From contig NZ_LOEE01000030.1 of NCBI RefSeq assembly GCF_001562415.1, forward strand, positions 1-64,000: 64,000 nucleotides of DNA, given 5' to 3'. Position 1 is the first letter of the stretch. Each line of letters begins with the position of its first letter. The position numbers and the translations under genes are program-made. Below are positions 45,030 through 53,947 of this stretch, in pieces. The notes beneath the pieces are model-generated. The model searched no databases. It saw only the letters and a program-made list of their open reading frames with translations, and was not told the DNA's origin. This DNA is from Thermotalea metallivorans (GTDB lineage Bacteria > Bacillota > Clostridia > Peptostreptococcales > Thermotaleaceae).

Positions 45030-46120
45030 ATTTCATAGAAAATTTTGCTCCTTCCCCTTTGGCAGAGCGTTGGGATAATGTGGGACTGCAAATTGGAGAC
45101 AGGGACAAAGCTATCCATCGAGTGATGGTGTGTCTGGAAGTTACTGATGCCGTCATAGATGAGGCCGTATCGAAAAATATAGACATGATCATTACCCACC
45201 ATCCCCTTATTTTTAAGCCTGTGAAATCCATTCGATGGGATGATCCCATTGGCAGAATGATTCAACGGCTTATCCGGCAGGATATCGTTCTCTACTGCGT
45301 ACATACAAATCTGGATGTGGCTGATGGCGGCACCAACGATGCAATTGCTTTGGCTCTGAATATGGAGGAGATAAAACCTTTAACCAATACTTACAAGGAA
45401 AAATTTTTCAAACTGGCGGTATTTGTACCGGAATCCCATGTGGAGGCAGTGCGCGAAGCCATGTGCAGTGCCGGGGCAGGACATATAGGCAATTACAGCC
45501 ATTGTACTTTTCAAACCTTGGGCATAGGAACTTTTCAACCTTTGGAAGGCAGCAACCCCTTTATAGGAACCCGGAATACCCTTGAAAGGATTTCCGAGTA
45601 TAAACTGGAGACCATTGTAAGCCATAAAATGCTGCATCCTACGATTGAAAAAATGCTGAAGGCCCATCCCTATGAGGAAGTTGCCTATGATGTATTTGCC
45701 TTGGAAAATGAAGTAGATGCCCGCGGCATGGGAAGAATAGGGGTTTTGCGGGAGCCCGTAAAATTATCCATTTTCTGTGAGAAAATAAAATCAAAACTGG
45801 AATTACAGACCATAAGAATAGCAGGAGATGCAAATCGGTTTGTTCGCAAAATAGCTCTATGCACTGGAAGTGGATCAGAGTTTATTTATGATGCTTATCA
45901 AGCGGGATGTGATTGCTATATAACCGGTGATGTAAAGTACCATGATGCCCAGTATGCACTGCAGCTGGGGATTGCGGTAATTGATGCCGGCCATTTTGAA
46001 ACAGAGAATTTTGCGTGCAAAATGATAGCCCAATATTTGGGAGAGATGGCCAGACAGCAAAAATATGACATCGAAATTATGGAATCTACAGCTTACATCA
46101 ATCCCTTTCATGTACTATAG
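45002..46120 (+). CDS. Nif3-like dinuclear metal protein (DUF34/YqfO)
   Basis: 372 aa. ATG 45002 lies after AGAGGTG inside the end of trmK. Metal ligands: ITHHPLIFKP (His pair), CVHTNLDVADGG (His, Asp) near the N-terminus, and DAGHFETE at the C-terminus. Residues about 125-225 are the inserted PII-like (YqfO) domain that closes the toroid in long forms. Function is debated; GTP cyclohydrolase I and metal-related roles have been proposed. It is coupled to trmK. Confidence 0.94.
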   Translation: MPEKCQKIINFIENFAPSPLAERWDNVGLQIGDRDKAIHRVMVCLEVTDAVIDEAVSKNIDMIITHHPLIFKPVKSIRWDDPIGRMIQRLIRQDIVLYCVHTNLDVADGGTNDAIALALNMEEIKPLTNTYKEKFFKLAVFVPESHVEAVREAMCSAGAGHIGNYSHCTFQTLGIGTFQPLEGSNPFIGTRNTLERISEYKLETIVSHKMLHPTIEKMLKAHPYEEVAYDVFALENEVDARGMGRIGVLREPVKLSIFCEKIKSKLELQTIRIAGDANRFVRKIALCTGSGSEFIYDAYQAGCDCYITGDVKYHDAQYALQLGIAVIDAGHFETENFACKMIAQYLGEMARQQKYDIEIMESTAYINPFHVL

Positions 46121-46148
46121 GAATAGGTTTTTTTGCCTATTCTTTTTT
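46120..46148 (+). terminator. Terminator after the DUF34 gene
   Basis: GAATAGG and CCTATTC form a 7-bp stem around T-rich loop, followed by six T. Confidence 0.8.
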
Positions 46149-46232
46149 ATTGCCATGATTTGGGTTTTTTACGAAAGTTTTTTCGAAATAAGGAAAACAG
46201 CCTAAAAAAATATGATAAAAAGGGGGATCTAT

Positions 46233-46940
46233 ATGGGTGCTGTTGATCAACTTTGGAGAATGCAAGAAGTAGAAGATCAGTTGGAAGAAGAAAGGAAACT
46301 GCAAAAGGCCATTGTCCATGGCAAAGAAATACAGGAGAAAATCTATGCCCATAAAAGTTTGAAAAGGCAGTGTGAAAATCTGAAGGCAAATATTGAAGAA
46401 ACCCAGAAGGAAGTTAGAAGATTAGAGCTTCTGTTGACCGATGCAAATGACAGAAAAGAAAAAATAAGGGGTAAACTGTATGGCGGAAAAATCAATGATT
46501 TGAAACAGCTGGGTATGCTGCTAAAAGATCAGGAGAGGACAGAAAAGGAAGCACAACAGATAGAGAGAAGTCTGTTGAGAGCCATGGAAACATTGGAAAA
46601 TCTGGAAGAGGATTCAAAGACAGCATGCAGCGGCGAACGAAAGTTGGGAATGGAGATAAAGAAAATGTTGGCAGATCGACAAAAGAATATAGAAAAAAGT
46701 GAAAAAAAGATTGCAGTACTTATCAAGGAATTGGAAGAGTTAGAAAAACAAATTCATAAAAAAGATCTGGAACTTTATCATTATATAAAATTCAGAAAAA
46801 ACAAAGCCGTTGTGAAAACTCGCCAAGATATATGTGCAGGCTGCAACATGGATTTGCCTGTAATGACGATGATGCAGCTGAAAAGGGGAGAAATTACGAC
46901 TTGTGATAATTGTGGTAGAATCTTATATAAAGGGGAATAG
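46233..46940 (+). CDS. C4-type zinc-ribbon coiled-coil protein
   Basis: 235 aa. ATG 46233 is behind AAAGGGGGATC. Residues 5-190 are a long coiled coil (Glu/Lys/Gln-rich), and the C-terminus is a zinc ribbon, CAGCNMDLPVMT...CDNCGRILY. The family is often named zf-RING_7 or DUF164 and has been linked to nucleic acid or ribosome work, without proof. It lies just upstream of rnpB, a frequent arrangement in Clostridia. Confidence 0.9.
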   Translation: MGAVDQLWRMQEVEDQLEEERKLQKAIVHGKEIQEKIYAHKSLKRQCENLKANIEETQKEVRRLELLLTDANDRKEKIRGKLYGGKINDLKQLGMLLKDQERTEKEAQQIERSLLRAMETLENLEEDSKTACSGERKLGMEIKKMLADRQKNIEKSEKKIAVLIKELEELEKQIHKKDLELYHYIKFRKNKAVVKTRQDICAGCNMDLPVMTMMQLKRGEITTCDNCGRILYKGE

Positions 46941-46978
46941 GGGTAGGTCATAGCGCTGTGGTTTCCTGTATTTTACAT

Positions 46979-47007
46979 TTGACAATTCTATGGGATTATG
47001 ATAAGAT
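46979..47007 (+). promoter_or_regulatory. SigA promoter of rnpB
   Basis: TTGACA (46979-46984), 17-bp spacer, TAAGAT (47002-47007), about 25 bases before the RNA 5' end. Confidence 0.85.
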
Positions 47008-47032
47008 GTTATTTGTACCTAAAAAATAGAAT

Positions 47033-47377
47033 AACGAGTAAGTCAGATGGTCGCGGGCGTGACCCTGTCACGAACGAGGAAAGTCCGAGCTCCATAGGGC
47101 AAGGTGCTGGATAATACCCAGTGGAGGTGACTCCAAGGAAAGTGCAACAGAAATATACCGCCAGAGAGATCTGGTAAGGGTGGAAAGGGGAGGTAAGAGC
47201 TCACCAGCAACTAGGCGACTAGTTGGCTCTGTAAACCCCACCTGGAGCAAGACCAAGTAGGGACGAAAAAAGCGGCGGCCCGTCGTGTCCCGTGGTAGGT
47301 CGCTTGAATCTACTGGCAACAGTAGATCTAGACAGATGACCATCAGATACAGAACTCGGCTTATAGACTTGCTCGTT
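47033..47377 (+). ncRNA. rnpB: RNase P catalytic RNA, bacterial
   Basis: Conserved blocks are clear: CACGAACGAGGAAAGTCCGA near 47076, GTGCAACAGAAA near 47141, the segment CTGTAAACCCCACC near 47229, and ACAGAACTCGGCTTATAG near 47350. The ends AACGAGTAAGTC and GACTTGCTCGTT pair as helix P1. It processes the 5' ends of tRNA precursors with the RnpA protein, which is not encoded here. Confidence 0.97.
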
Positions 47378-47388
47378 TATATTATGGA

Positions 47389-47417
47389 AAACACTAGCTT
47401 ACAGGCTGGTGTTTTTC
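47389..47417 (+). terminator. Terminator of rnpB
   Basis: AACACTAGC pairs with GCTGGTGTT with one wobble around TTACAG, followed by a T-run. Confidence 0.9.
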
Positions 47418-47531
47418 TATTTCAGGTCTCTTTTATAATGGGCAAATATATTTTTTTTAAAGGGACGCTTTTTTAAAATGTAAAAGGAAATTGGTGGGAA
47501 ATATGAAATAAGTGAAAAAATGAAATGAACG

Positions 47532-47576
47532 GATACAGATAAAAAACACTCTTTCGAGTGTTTTTTTATCTGTATC
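47532..47576. terminator. Bidirectional terminator between rnpB and the Cys-rich gene
   Basis: The 20 bases at 47532-47551 (GATACAG...CACTC) and the inverted copy at 47556-47576 pair throughout around a TTTC loop, with one extra T on the right arm. The A and T tracts give a T-tail on both strands. It ends directly at the stop codon of the minus-strand gene. Confidence 0.88.
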
Positions 47577-48515
47577 TTATTGTGTTTCTTGCACTTCAGC
47601 CTCTTGCGAGCAATGACGACGCTCGTCAATCTGATTGGGGAACAATTGTGGGAAGCTGGAGCAAATGGGTGAAATTTCGGCTGAAAGTACTGGGAAACCG
47701 GTGGACAATACGCACAATTGCACTGGAACGACAATTTTCTTCTCACAGGTTACGCACAAGGCAATTAATAAATTTGCTCTTACAGTCCCGGTGCGAGGAT
47801 CGATTACGATGTCTCTGGCGATACTGTTTGTTGCCAGTCTTGTTTCGCAACTGATGTTGCAAAATTCAGTAAACCTTGGTAGGAAAGCTGTATCAAATAC
47901 AGATGGAACACACAGCTCAAAGAAGTTTGTAAGAAGTAATGGATGTTGTTCTGTACCTACCGGTATGGTAGCGGTCAGGGTGACTTCACATTCCTTGTCG
48001 CAGTTATCTACGAAGATAGCATCAATTTCTACCACGACGCTGCCACGGATTTCGATGTTTTGTGTGCCGAAAACAGGAGTTCCTTTGCCTTCTTCATCAC
48101 AGTCTTGCGTATTGACGAAAACAATAGATTCAGAGGCTGTTCCATCTGGGCCGATTACTCGTACAGGATTCCCACAACCGTCTTCAACAATTTCGCCACC
48201 GGATATGGTCGTCGTGGGAATGGCCCTCAGATTTCTTGCATCGTTGATATTGGCTGGATTAAAAAATTTTCTGCAGCGAATATCAAGAATTCTTATAATT
48301 CTTGCTCCTTCTCCCAGGGATGGAGAAAATACCTGATTGGCAACAGTTCTTAATCCTTGCAGATTAAATAAAGCTGCATCATATACTTTTTGCACATAGA
48401 TCGGCTCATTTTTTACTTTTCGAAGGGTACCATCCCAGCTACAACCTGTATTTCCTTTGCAACATCTATCGGAAATCGAAAGACCAAGCACATCATTATT
48501 ATGACTACATCCCAT
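47577..48515 (-). CDS. Cys-rich conserved hypothetical protein, possible spore-surface protein
   Basis: 312 aa. ATG 48515 is preceded by AAGGAGGT on this strand. The protein has about 20 Cys spread over its length (GCSHNND, CCKGNTGCSWDG, DIRCRKFFNP, CDKEC, CETRL, CVTCEKK), and two similar-looking beta-rich halves. There is no signal peptide. I recall similar unnamed proteins in other spore-forming Clostridia, and the Cys content suits a cross-linked coat or exosporium, but this is inference. It diverges from the gene at 48757. Confidence 0.7.
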   Translation of the reverse strand: MGCSHNNDVLGLSISDRCCKGNTGCSWDGTLRKVKNEPIYVQKVYDAALFNLQGLRTVANQVFSPSLGEGARIIRILDIRCRKFFNPANINDARNLRAIPTTTISGGEIVEDGCGNPVRVIGPDGTASESIVFVNTQDCDEEGKGTPVFGTQNIEIRGSVVVEIDAIFVDNCDKECEVTLTATIPVGTEQHPLLLTNFFELCVPSVFDTAFLPRFTEFCNISCETRLATNSIARDIVIDPRTGTVRANLLIALCVTCEKKIVVPVQLCVLSTGFPVLSAEISPICSSFPQLFPNQIDERRHCSQEAEVQETQ

Positions 48516-48756
48516 AAATTTACCTCCTTATCATCAAGAATATTTAGAAATATCTATTTCTAATGCCAGTATATTCTGCAAGACATTTTATGTTACTCTA
48601 CTTATAAAATTTGTCATATTTTCCATACTTTTTACATATGGTTATATGAAGGAATTTTCCATGAGAAATCTGCGTACGATATTATATGCATCTTTCGAAG
48701 TAAAGGTTATGGCAGCCTGCTTTCAAAGATAAATCATTTCATGGGATGGTGAGGTT

Positions 48757-50049
48757 ATGGGTTTTGTAAATCAGACGGGAATTTTGGCAAATGACAGTTT
48801 TGGTAATTTATACAGCTTTCTTTGGAGCGAAGAGAAAATCGTACTGGTTTATTTTGATAAAATATTGGGCAGTACGGAAAAAATTGTACTCGTAGAGGAT
48901 TGCTCCTTAGAATTTGATGTTGCCATTGACAAAGATGATACCTTGTATGTAGTCTGTCAAAAAAAAGACGGCAGTATTTTATTGTTGGATTATACCAATG
49001 GTACCTGGCATACAAGCATTCTGGTAGAGGCAAATCCTGCCAAGATATACAATCTGAATATTGCAGCTTATGAAAAGTCAGTTCATATCTTATATTGTGT
49101 TCCCGGTAAGGAGAACAGCAGACGTTACAGAATTTATCATCATTTTTATGAAAAACAGACTTGGAATACTTTTGAGATGGAAGACATTGGAAGAAAAGAT
49201 ATTTTAAATCCCTTCCAAATCCTTATAGAGAAGGATCAATTGATGATAGGATATTATAATCTGGTAAAAAATGAAGAGCAAATTTTCATTAAAATGTTTG
49301 ACATACCCAACGGAAAATGGGGACCTAGCATCCAGCTCACCTATGACGCCAATTATAAAATTTATCTGGATATGCTGCTGATGGGTAAGGAAAATCTGCA
49401 TTTGGCTTATAGTGAATATGTTGAAGGAAATTTGGTCATAAAATATGAACGTTATAAAAGAAAAGCAAATCAGGTGACAAAAACAACGGAAGAGGTTGTG
49501 TCCAATCTGGCCAATTGTTCTTATCCTACATTTGTATTTAATGATCAAAAATTATGGCTCATTTGGACGGAATATGATCAGATTGTCAGTTGTTATACTT
49601 CAGACATGGGAGCTACCTGGAGTGTACCTTATTTGTGGAAAGAATCAAAGGAGCAATCTTTTGTCCGCTATAAATTTTTGACCAATGATGAAAATCTCAA
49701 AAGAAATTATTTGTTAAACTATTCCTTTGGGAAAGAATTCCCAACGTTTTCTTTTATTGGATTCGGTTCTTTGGAGAAGGCCACAGAAATTCCTCTGAAA
49801 TCAAAAAAAAAAGAAAAAGGGGGGATCATATCCAATATGAATGGTGAAGAAAGAAAAGGAATCGGTGAATTTTGGGAAGGGGTAGAGATGAAAGAATCAG
49901 AAAGAAATATGCCGATAAAAAACGAAGAGGCAGAAAACGAAGTGACCAGACTGAAAGAAGATTTAAAAAGGCTGGAGGAGAGAATTGAGAATATAGAGGA
50001 GTATTTCCATCGAAGAAGAAGAGGCATCTTATTTTCTCCACGAAAGTAA
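48757..50049 (+). CDS. Asp-box (BNR) repeat protein with C-terminal coiled coil, unknown
   Basis: 430 aa. Residues 1-340 are beta-rich with repeating hydrophobic strands and one clear Asp-box, SDMGATWSVP, pointing to a propeller fold of the sialidase/BNR kind. Residues 345-430 are charged and end in a coiled coil (NEVTRLKEDLKRLEERIENIEEYF) with an Arg-rich tip (HRRRRGILFSPRK). No signal peptide is visible, so it is probably cytoplasmic or, in a spore former, a coat protein. GGTGAGG precedes ATG 48757. Divergent from the Cys-rich gene. Confidence 0.7.
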   Translation: MGFVNQTGILANDSFGNLYSFLWSEEKIVLVYFDKILGSTEKIVLVEDCSLEFDVAIDKDDTLYVVCQKKDGSILLLDYTNGTWHTSILVEANPAKIYNLNIAAYEKSVHILYCVPGKENSRRYRIYHHFYEKQTWNTFEMEDIGRKDILNPFQILIEKDQLMIGYYNLVKNEEQIFIKMFDIPNGKWGPSIQLTYDANYKIYLDMLLMGKENLHLAYSEYVEGNLVIKYERYKRKANQVTKTTEEVVSNLANCSYPTFVFNDQKLWLIWTEYDQIVSCYTSDMGATWSVPYLWKESKEQSFVRYKFLTNDENLKRNYLLNYSFGKEFPTFSFIGFGSLEKATEIPLKSKKKEKGGIISNMNGEERKGIGEFWEGVEMKESERNMPIKNEEAENEVTRLKEDLKRLEERIENIEEYFHRRRRGILFSPRK

Positions 50050-50056
50050 GACGGGA

Positions 50057-50099
50057 AAAGCAGATTGAGGCAGTATAAAATCCTACAATCTGCTTTTTT
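50057..50099 (+). terminator. Terminator after the Asp-box gene
   Basis: AGCAGATTG and CAATCTGCT form a 9-bp stem around an 18-base loop, followed by a T-run. Confidence 0.88.
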
Positions 50100-50201
50100 G
50101 TGTAAAAAGTGATTGGTTATAATAAATTGTTTTGAATTTTCCACGGAATTATTATAAAATATAATGGTGTGCATATCTATGAGGAGCAAAGGGGAAAAAA
50201 G

Positions 50202-51758
50202 ATGAGTGTTTTGACAGTTCAAAATATAAGTCACGGTTTTGGAGATCGGGCAATATTTGAGGATGTATCCTTCCGGCTTTTAAAAGGTGAACATGTAGGT
50301 TTTATAGGGGCCAATGGAGAAGGGAAGTCTACCTTTCTCAATATTATTACTGGGAAGCTTGTACCTGATGAGGGCAAGGTGATTTGGTCGAATGGCGTCA
50401 AAGTGGGATATTTGGATCAGCATACGACCTTAACCTCCGGAAAGACTATCAGAGACGTTCTACGGGATGCTTTTGAAAACTTATATGCACTGGAAGAAAA
50501 AATGCTGAAGATTGGTGACCGGATGGCTGATGTCAGTGGGCAGGAACTGGAAAAACTACTGGAGGAAATGGGGAATATCCAAGATATTTTAGAATCCAGT
50601 GGCTTTTATATGATTGATGCCCAGATAGAAGAAGTAGCCAATGGCTTGGGATTGGGGGCCATAGGGCTCGACAGAGAAGTACAGGACTTAAGTGGAGGGC
50701 AACGGACAAAGGTGTTGCTCGCCAAGTTGCTTTTGGAAAAACCCACGATTTTGCTTTTGGATGAACCAACAAACTATCTAGATGCGGAGCATATTGAATG
50801 GCTGACAAAGTTTTTGCAGGAGTATGAAAACAGTTTTATATTGATTTCCCATGATATAGAGTTTTTAAATAAGGTAGTCAATATAATCTATCATGTAGAA
50901 AACAGAGAATTGACTCGCTATGTGGGGAATTATAATGATTTTGTGCGGCTTTATGAAATTAAGAAGGAGCAGCAGTTGAATGCCTATCATCGACAACAGC
51001 AGGAGATCGCAAAATTGGAAGATTTTATTGCACGGAATAAGGCTAGAGTAGCTACAAGGGGAATGGCCAACAGCAGACAGAAACGGTTAGATAAGATGGA
51101 ATTGATTGAAAAACCAAGGGAAAAAGCTAAACCCACCTTTTTCTTTAAGGAAGCTAGGACACCCGGAAGATTCATTTTTACAACGCAAGATTTGGTGATC
51201 GGATATGATAAACCATTGACAAAGCCTCTAAATATATGCCTGGAAAGGGGACAAAAAGTAGCGGTCATCGGTTGCAACGGCTTGGGAAAATCTACGTTAT
51301 TGAAAACTTTGCTGGGGCTGATACCCTGTTATGAAGGGAAAATTGAACATGGTGATTATGTCATTCCCGGGTATTTTGAACAAGAATTGAATAGTGATAA
51401 CGAGAATACGGCCCTTGAGGAGCTATGGCATGAGTTTCCGTCCTATACCCAATTTGAGGTGAGGCAAGCTCTTGCTTTGGCAGGTTTAGGAAATGATCGA
51501 ATCTTAAGCAAGATGAAGGTGCTCAGCGGCGGCGAGCAGGCCAAAGTCCGCCTAAGCAAGCTGATGCAAAGAGAATGCAATGTACTGATCCTTGATGAGC
51601 CCACCAATCACTTAGATGTTGATGCCAAAGAAGAATTAAAAAAAGCTTTGAAAGAATTTAAGGGAACTATTCTTCTGGTTTGTCATGAACCTGAATTTTA
51701 TCAGGATTGGGTTACGGATGTATGGAGTGTGGAGGATTGGAGTAACAAAATTGTATAA
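50202..51758 (+). CDS. ABC-F family ATPase (ribosome-associated)
   Basis: 518 aa from ATG 50202 after AAAGGGG. Two ABC domains lack membrane segments. Domain 1 has GANGEGKSTF, LSGGQRTKVLLAKLLL and LLLDEPTNYLD; domain 2 has GCNGLGKSTLL, LSGGEQAKVRLSKLM and ILDEPTNHLD. A linker of about 80 residues (residues 245-325, basic) joins them. ABC-F proteins bind the ribosomal E site and act in translation or antibiotic protection. It looks closest to the YkpA/YbiT housekeeping type. Expressed alone. Confidence 0.93.
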   Translation: MSVLTVQNISHGFGDRAIFEDVSFRLLKGEHVGFIGANGEGKSTFLNIITGKLVPDEGKVIWSNGVKVGYLDQHTTLTSGKTIRDVLRDAFENLYALEEKMLKIGDRMADVSGQELEKLLEEMGNIQDILESSGFYMIDAQIEEVANGLGLGAIGLDREVQDLSGGQRTKVLLAKLLLEKPTILLLDEPTNYLDAEHIEWLTKFLQEYENSFILISHDIEFLNKVVNIIYHVENRELTRYVGNYNDFVRLYEIKKEQQLNAYHRQQQEIAKLEDFIARNKARVATRGMANSRQKRLDKMELIEKPREKAKPTFFFKEARTPGRFIFTTQDLVIGYDKPLTKPLNICLERGQKVAVIGCNGLGKSTLLKTLLGLIPCYEGKIEHGDYVIPGYFEQELNSDNENTALEELWHEFPSYTQFEVRQALALAGLGNDRILSKMKVLSGGEQAKVRLSKLMQRECNVLILDEPTNHLDVDAKEELKKALKEFKGTILLVCHEPEFYQDWVTDVWSVEDWSNKIV

Positions 51759-51783
51759 TTTGCGGAAACCCTATGGATAGGAA

Positions 51784-51810
51784 CCTCGGGCGCAAGCTCG
51801 AGGCTTTCTC
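51784..51810 (+). terminator. Terminator after the ABC-F gene
   Basis: CCTCGGGC and GCTCGAGG pair (one G-T) around a GCAA tetraloop, followed by CTTTCTC. Confidence 0.7.
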
Positions 51811-52061
51811 ATGGATCTTATGGTGTTACGGGGTGATGCCGGAAGGCTGAAGAAACTTCTTTTTTAGGAACAGGTGGATTTTTATCTTTGTCCAATAGGA
51901 AAATACATATATACCCATCCGATAGGACTGTGATATAATTGCTTGTACGGAGGCGGATAAAAATTTGTGGGGAAGAGAATATTAATACTGGGGAAAAATA
52001 GCATAGACAATGCAGAGGAAAAAATGGTCTAGAAATGATGAATTAGGAGAGATGAGAAAAA
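51811..52061 (+). promoter_or_regulatory. Long leader of the DEAD-box helicase gene
   Basis: About 250 bp without a gene. TATAAT at 51934-51939 is a good -10 box, but no clear -35 lies at 17 bp. If used, the mRNA leader would be about 115 bases, which is common for cold-induced helicase genes. No known riboswitch motif was seen. Confidence 0.35.
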
Positions 52062-53648
52062 ATGGAAATTTTTACATTTGACCAATTAGGTCTAAAAAAC
52101 GAAATATTGAAGGCGATAGATGATTTGGGATTTGAAGAGCCTACACCCATTCAAAAAGCTGCAATTCCTGATATGTTGAAGGGGAAGGATCTTGTGGGGC
52201 AAGCACAGACAGGTACTGGTAAAACGGCTGCCTTTGGGATGCCCATTTTGCAAAGTATAGCTCCTGATGTAAGAAATCCTCAGGCGCTGATCATGACACC
52301 CACGAGGGAGTTGGCGATGCAAGTGGCTGATGAAATCCGCAAGTTTTCCAAATATATGCATGGCATCAAAACATTGGCCATTTATGGCGGACAACCGATA
52401 GAGCGGCAAATTAAAGCTTTGAAGGCAGGGGTACAGATTGTTGTAGGAACACCAGGAAGAATCCTTGACCATATCCGTAGAAGAACCATAAAATTACAGG
52501 ATATTCGCATCGTCGTATTGGATGAAGCTGATCAAATGCTGGATATGGGATTTCTGGAAGACATGGAAAGCATATTAAAAGAAGTGCCGGAAGATCGACA
52601 GACTGTATTGTTTTCTGCTACCATGCCTAAAGAAATCGAAGAACTGGCGAAGAACTATCAGAAAAAACCTAAAAAGATCAAAGTGGTTCATGAAGAACTT
52701 ACCGTGCCTCTCATTGAACAATACTATTACGAGGTAAGGGAAAAGGACAAATTAGAGGTATTATGCAGGATTCTGGATATGGAAAAGCCAGGGTTATCGG
52801 TGATTTTCTGCAGGACCAAAAAAGGAGTCGATGAACTAGTCGAGAGCCTGCAAAGCAGAGGATATTTTGCAGAGGGCATCCATGGCGATTTGAAACAAAG
52901 TCAAAGAGATCGCGTCATGAAGAAGTTTCGGGAAGGTACGATTGAACTGCTGGTTGCCACCGATGTGGCTGCTAGGGGAATTGATGTGGATAATGTATCT
53001 CTGGTGATCAATTATGATATACCGGAAGATATTGAATACTATGTGCATCGTATTGGAAGAACCGGGCGAGCTGGGAAGGCAGGCGTTTCCTATACCTTCG
53101 TTACCGGAAGACAAATTAACTTGCTAAAGAGCATTGAACGGTTTATTAAAGCAAAGATTAAACGAAAAAAAGTACCTACTTTAAATGATATTGCAGAAAG
53201 ACAAAGAGAAATTTTTGCTGATAGAATTATCAAAACGATACAAGAGGGGCATTTGACCCATTATATCAGCATGGTGGAGCGTTTGACGGAAGAATACAGC
53301 TCCATTGATATTGCCGCTGCCTTGGCAAAACTGCTAATGGAAAGGGAAAAAATCAATTTAGCAGAGGATGCTGTTGATCCTTTTGAGGATACAGGGGCTA
53401 GCGAAGCAGGAATGGTCAGAGTTTTTATGAATATCGGCAAACGGGACAGGGTAAGAATAGGAGATATACTGGGCGCTATTACAAATGAAATAGGTTTGCC
53501 TGGCAGTTCTGTGGGCGCCATTGATATGTTTGATAAATATACTTTTGTAGAAATTCCAAAAGAAGAAGCCGCGAGAGTTATCAAGAAAATGAATAAGATT
53601 CGCATCAAAGGGAAAAAAGTAAACGCGGAACCGGCAAACGGTAGATAA
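52062..53648 (+). CDS. DEAD-box RNA helicase with DbpA-type RNA-binding domain (CshA/DeaD group)
   Basis: 528 aa. Helicase motifs in order: Q motif near residue 30, AQTGTGKTAA (I), PTRELA (Ia), DEAD (VLDEADQMLDMGF, II), SAT (III), ARGIDVDNV (V), HRIGRTGR (VI). The C-terminal part has a dimerisation-like region and a DbpA RNA-binding domain (VRVFMNIGKRDRVRIGDILG). It unwinds RNA in ribosome assembly, RNA decay or cold growth. The length and domain set fit CshA or DeaD; which one is uncertain. The start is ATG 52062 behind GGAGAG. Confidence 0.95.
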   Translation: MEIFTFDQLGLKNEILKAIDDLGFEEPTPIQKAAIPDMLKGKDLVGQAQTGTGKTAAFGMPILQSIAPDVRNPQALIMTPTRELAMQVADEIRKFSKYMHGIKTLAIYGGQPIERQIKALKAGVQIVVGTPGRILDHIRRRTIKLQDIRIVVLDEADQMLDMGFLEDMESILKEVPEDRQTVLFSATMPKEIEELAKNYQKKPKKIKVVHEELTVPLIEQYYYEVREKDKLEVLCRILDMEKPGLSVIFCRTKKGVDELVESLQSRGYFAEGIHGDLKQSQRDRVMKKFREGTIELLVATDVAARGIDVDNVSLVINYDIPEDIEYYVHRIGRTGRAGKAGVSYTFVTGRQINLLKSIERFIKAKIKRKKVPTLNDIAERQREIFADRIIKTIQEGHLTHYISMVERLTEEYSSIDIAAALAKLLMEREKINLAEDAVDPFEDTGASEAGMVRVFMNIGKRDRVRIGDILGAITNEIGLPGSSVGAIDMFDKYTFVEIPKEEAARVIKKMNKIRIKGKKVNAEPANGR

Positions 53649-53676
53649 GCAGAGAGAAAAATCTCTGCTTTTTTTT
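53648..53676 (+). terminator. Terminator after the helicase gene
   Basis: AGCAGAGA and TCTCTGCT form an 8-bp stem around GAAAAA, followed by eight T. Confidence 0.92.
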
Positions 53677-53947
53677 ATGGAATTTTTATGATGGGGGAGG
53701 AATAGATTTTCCTATGGGAAGTATGATATGCATTTGGAAACCTAGGGCAATATAAAAATAAATTTTTATGTAACAATCCTTTCATAGCATATCATATTTG
53801 TCCAAAAACATTTATAATATTAGATAATAAAATGTTACAAAAAATTAATATTATAGAAATCACGAAATCTATTTTGAAAGAGAGGGGAGGAGAGAATTTT
53901 CTTGCTTCTGGATGTGGATGGGATAAATTTTTAAAGGAGGGAACAGA

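Noticed and set aside
47635-48336. 233-aa plus-strand frame opposite the Cys-rich gene
   Set aside because: The minus-strand frame has the strong AAGGAGGT and longer length; the plus frame has no binding site.
53677-53947. CodY or other operator before the liv operon
   Set aside because: Only a half-like AATTTTCTT is present; no convincing full site was found.
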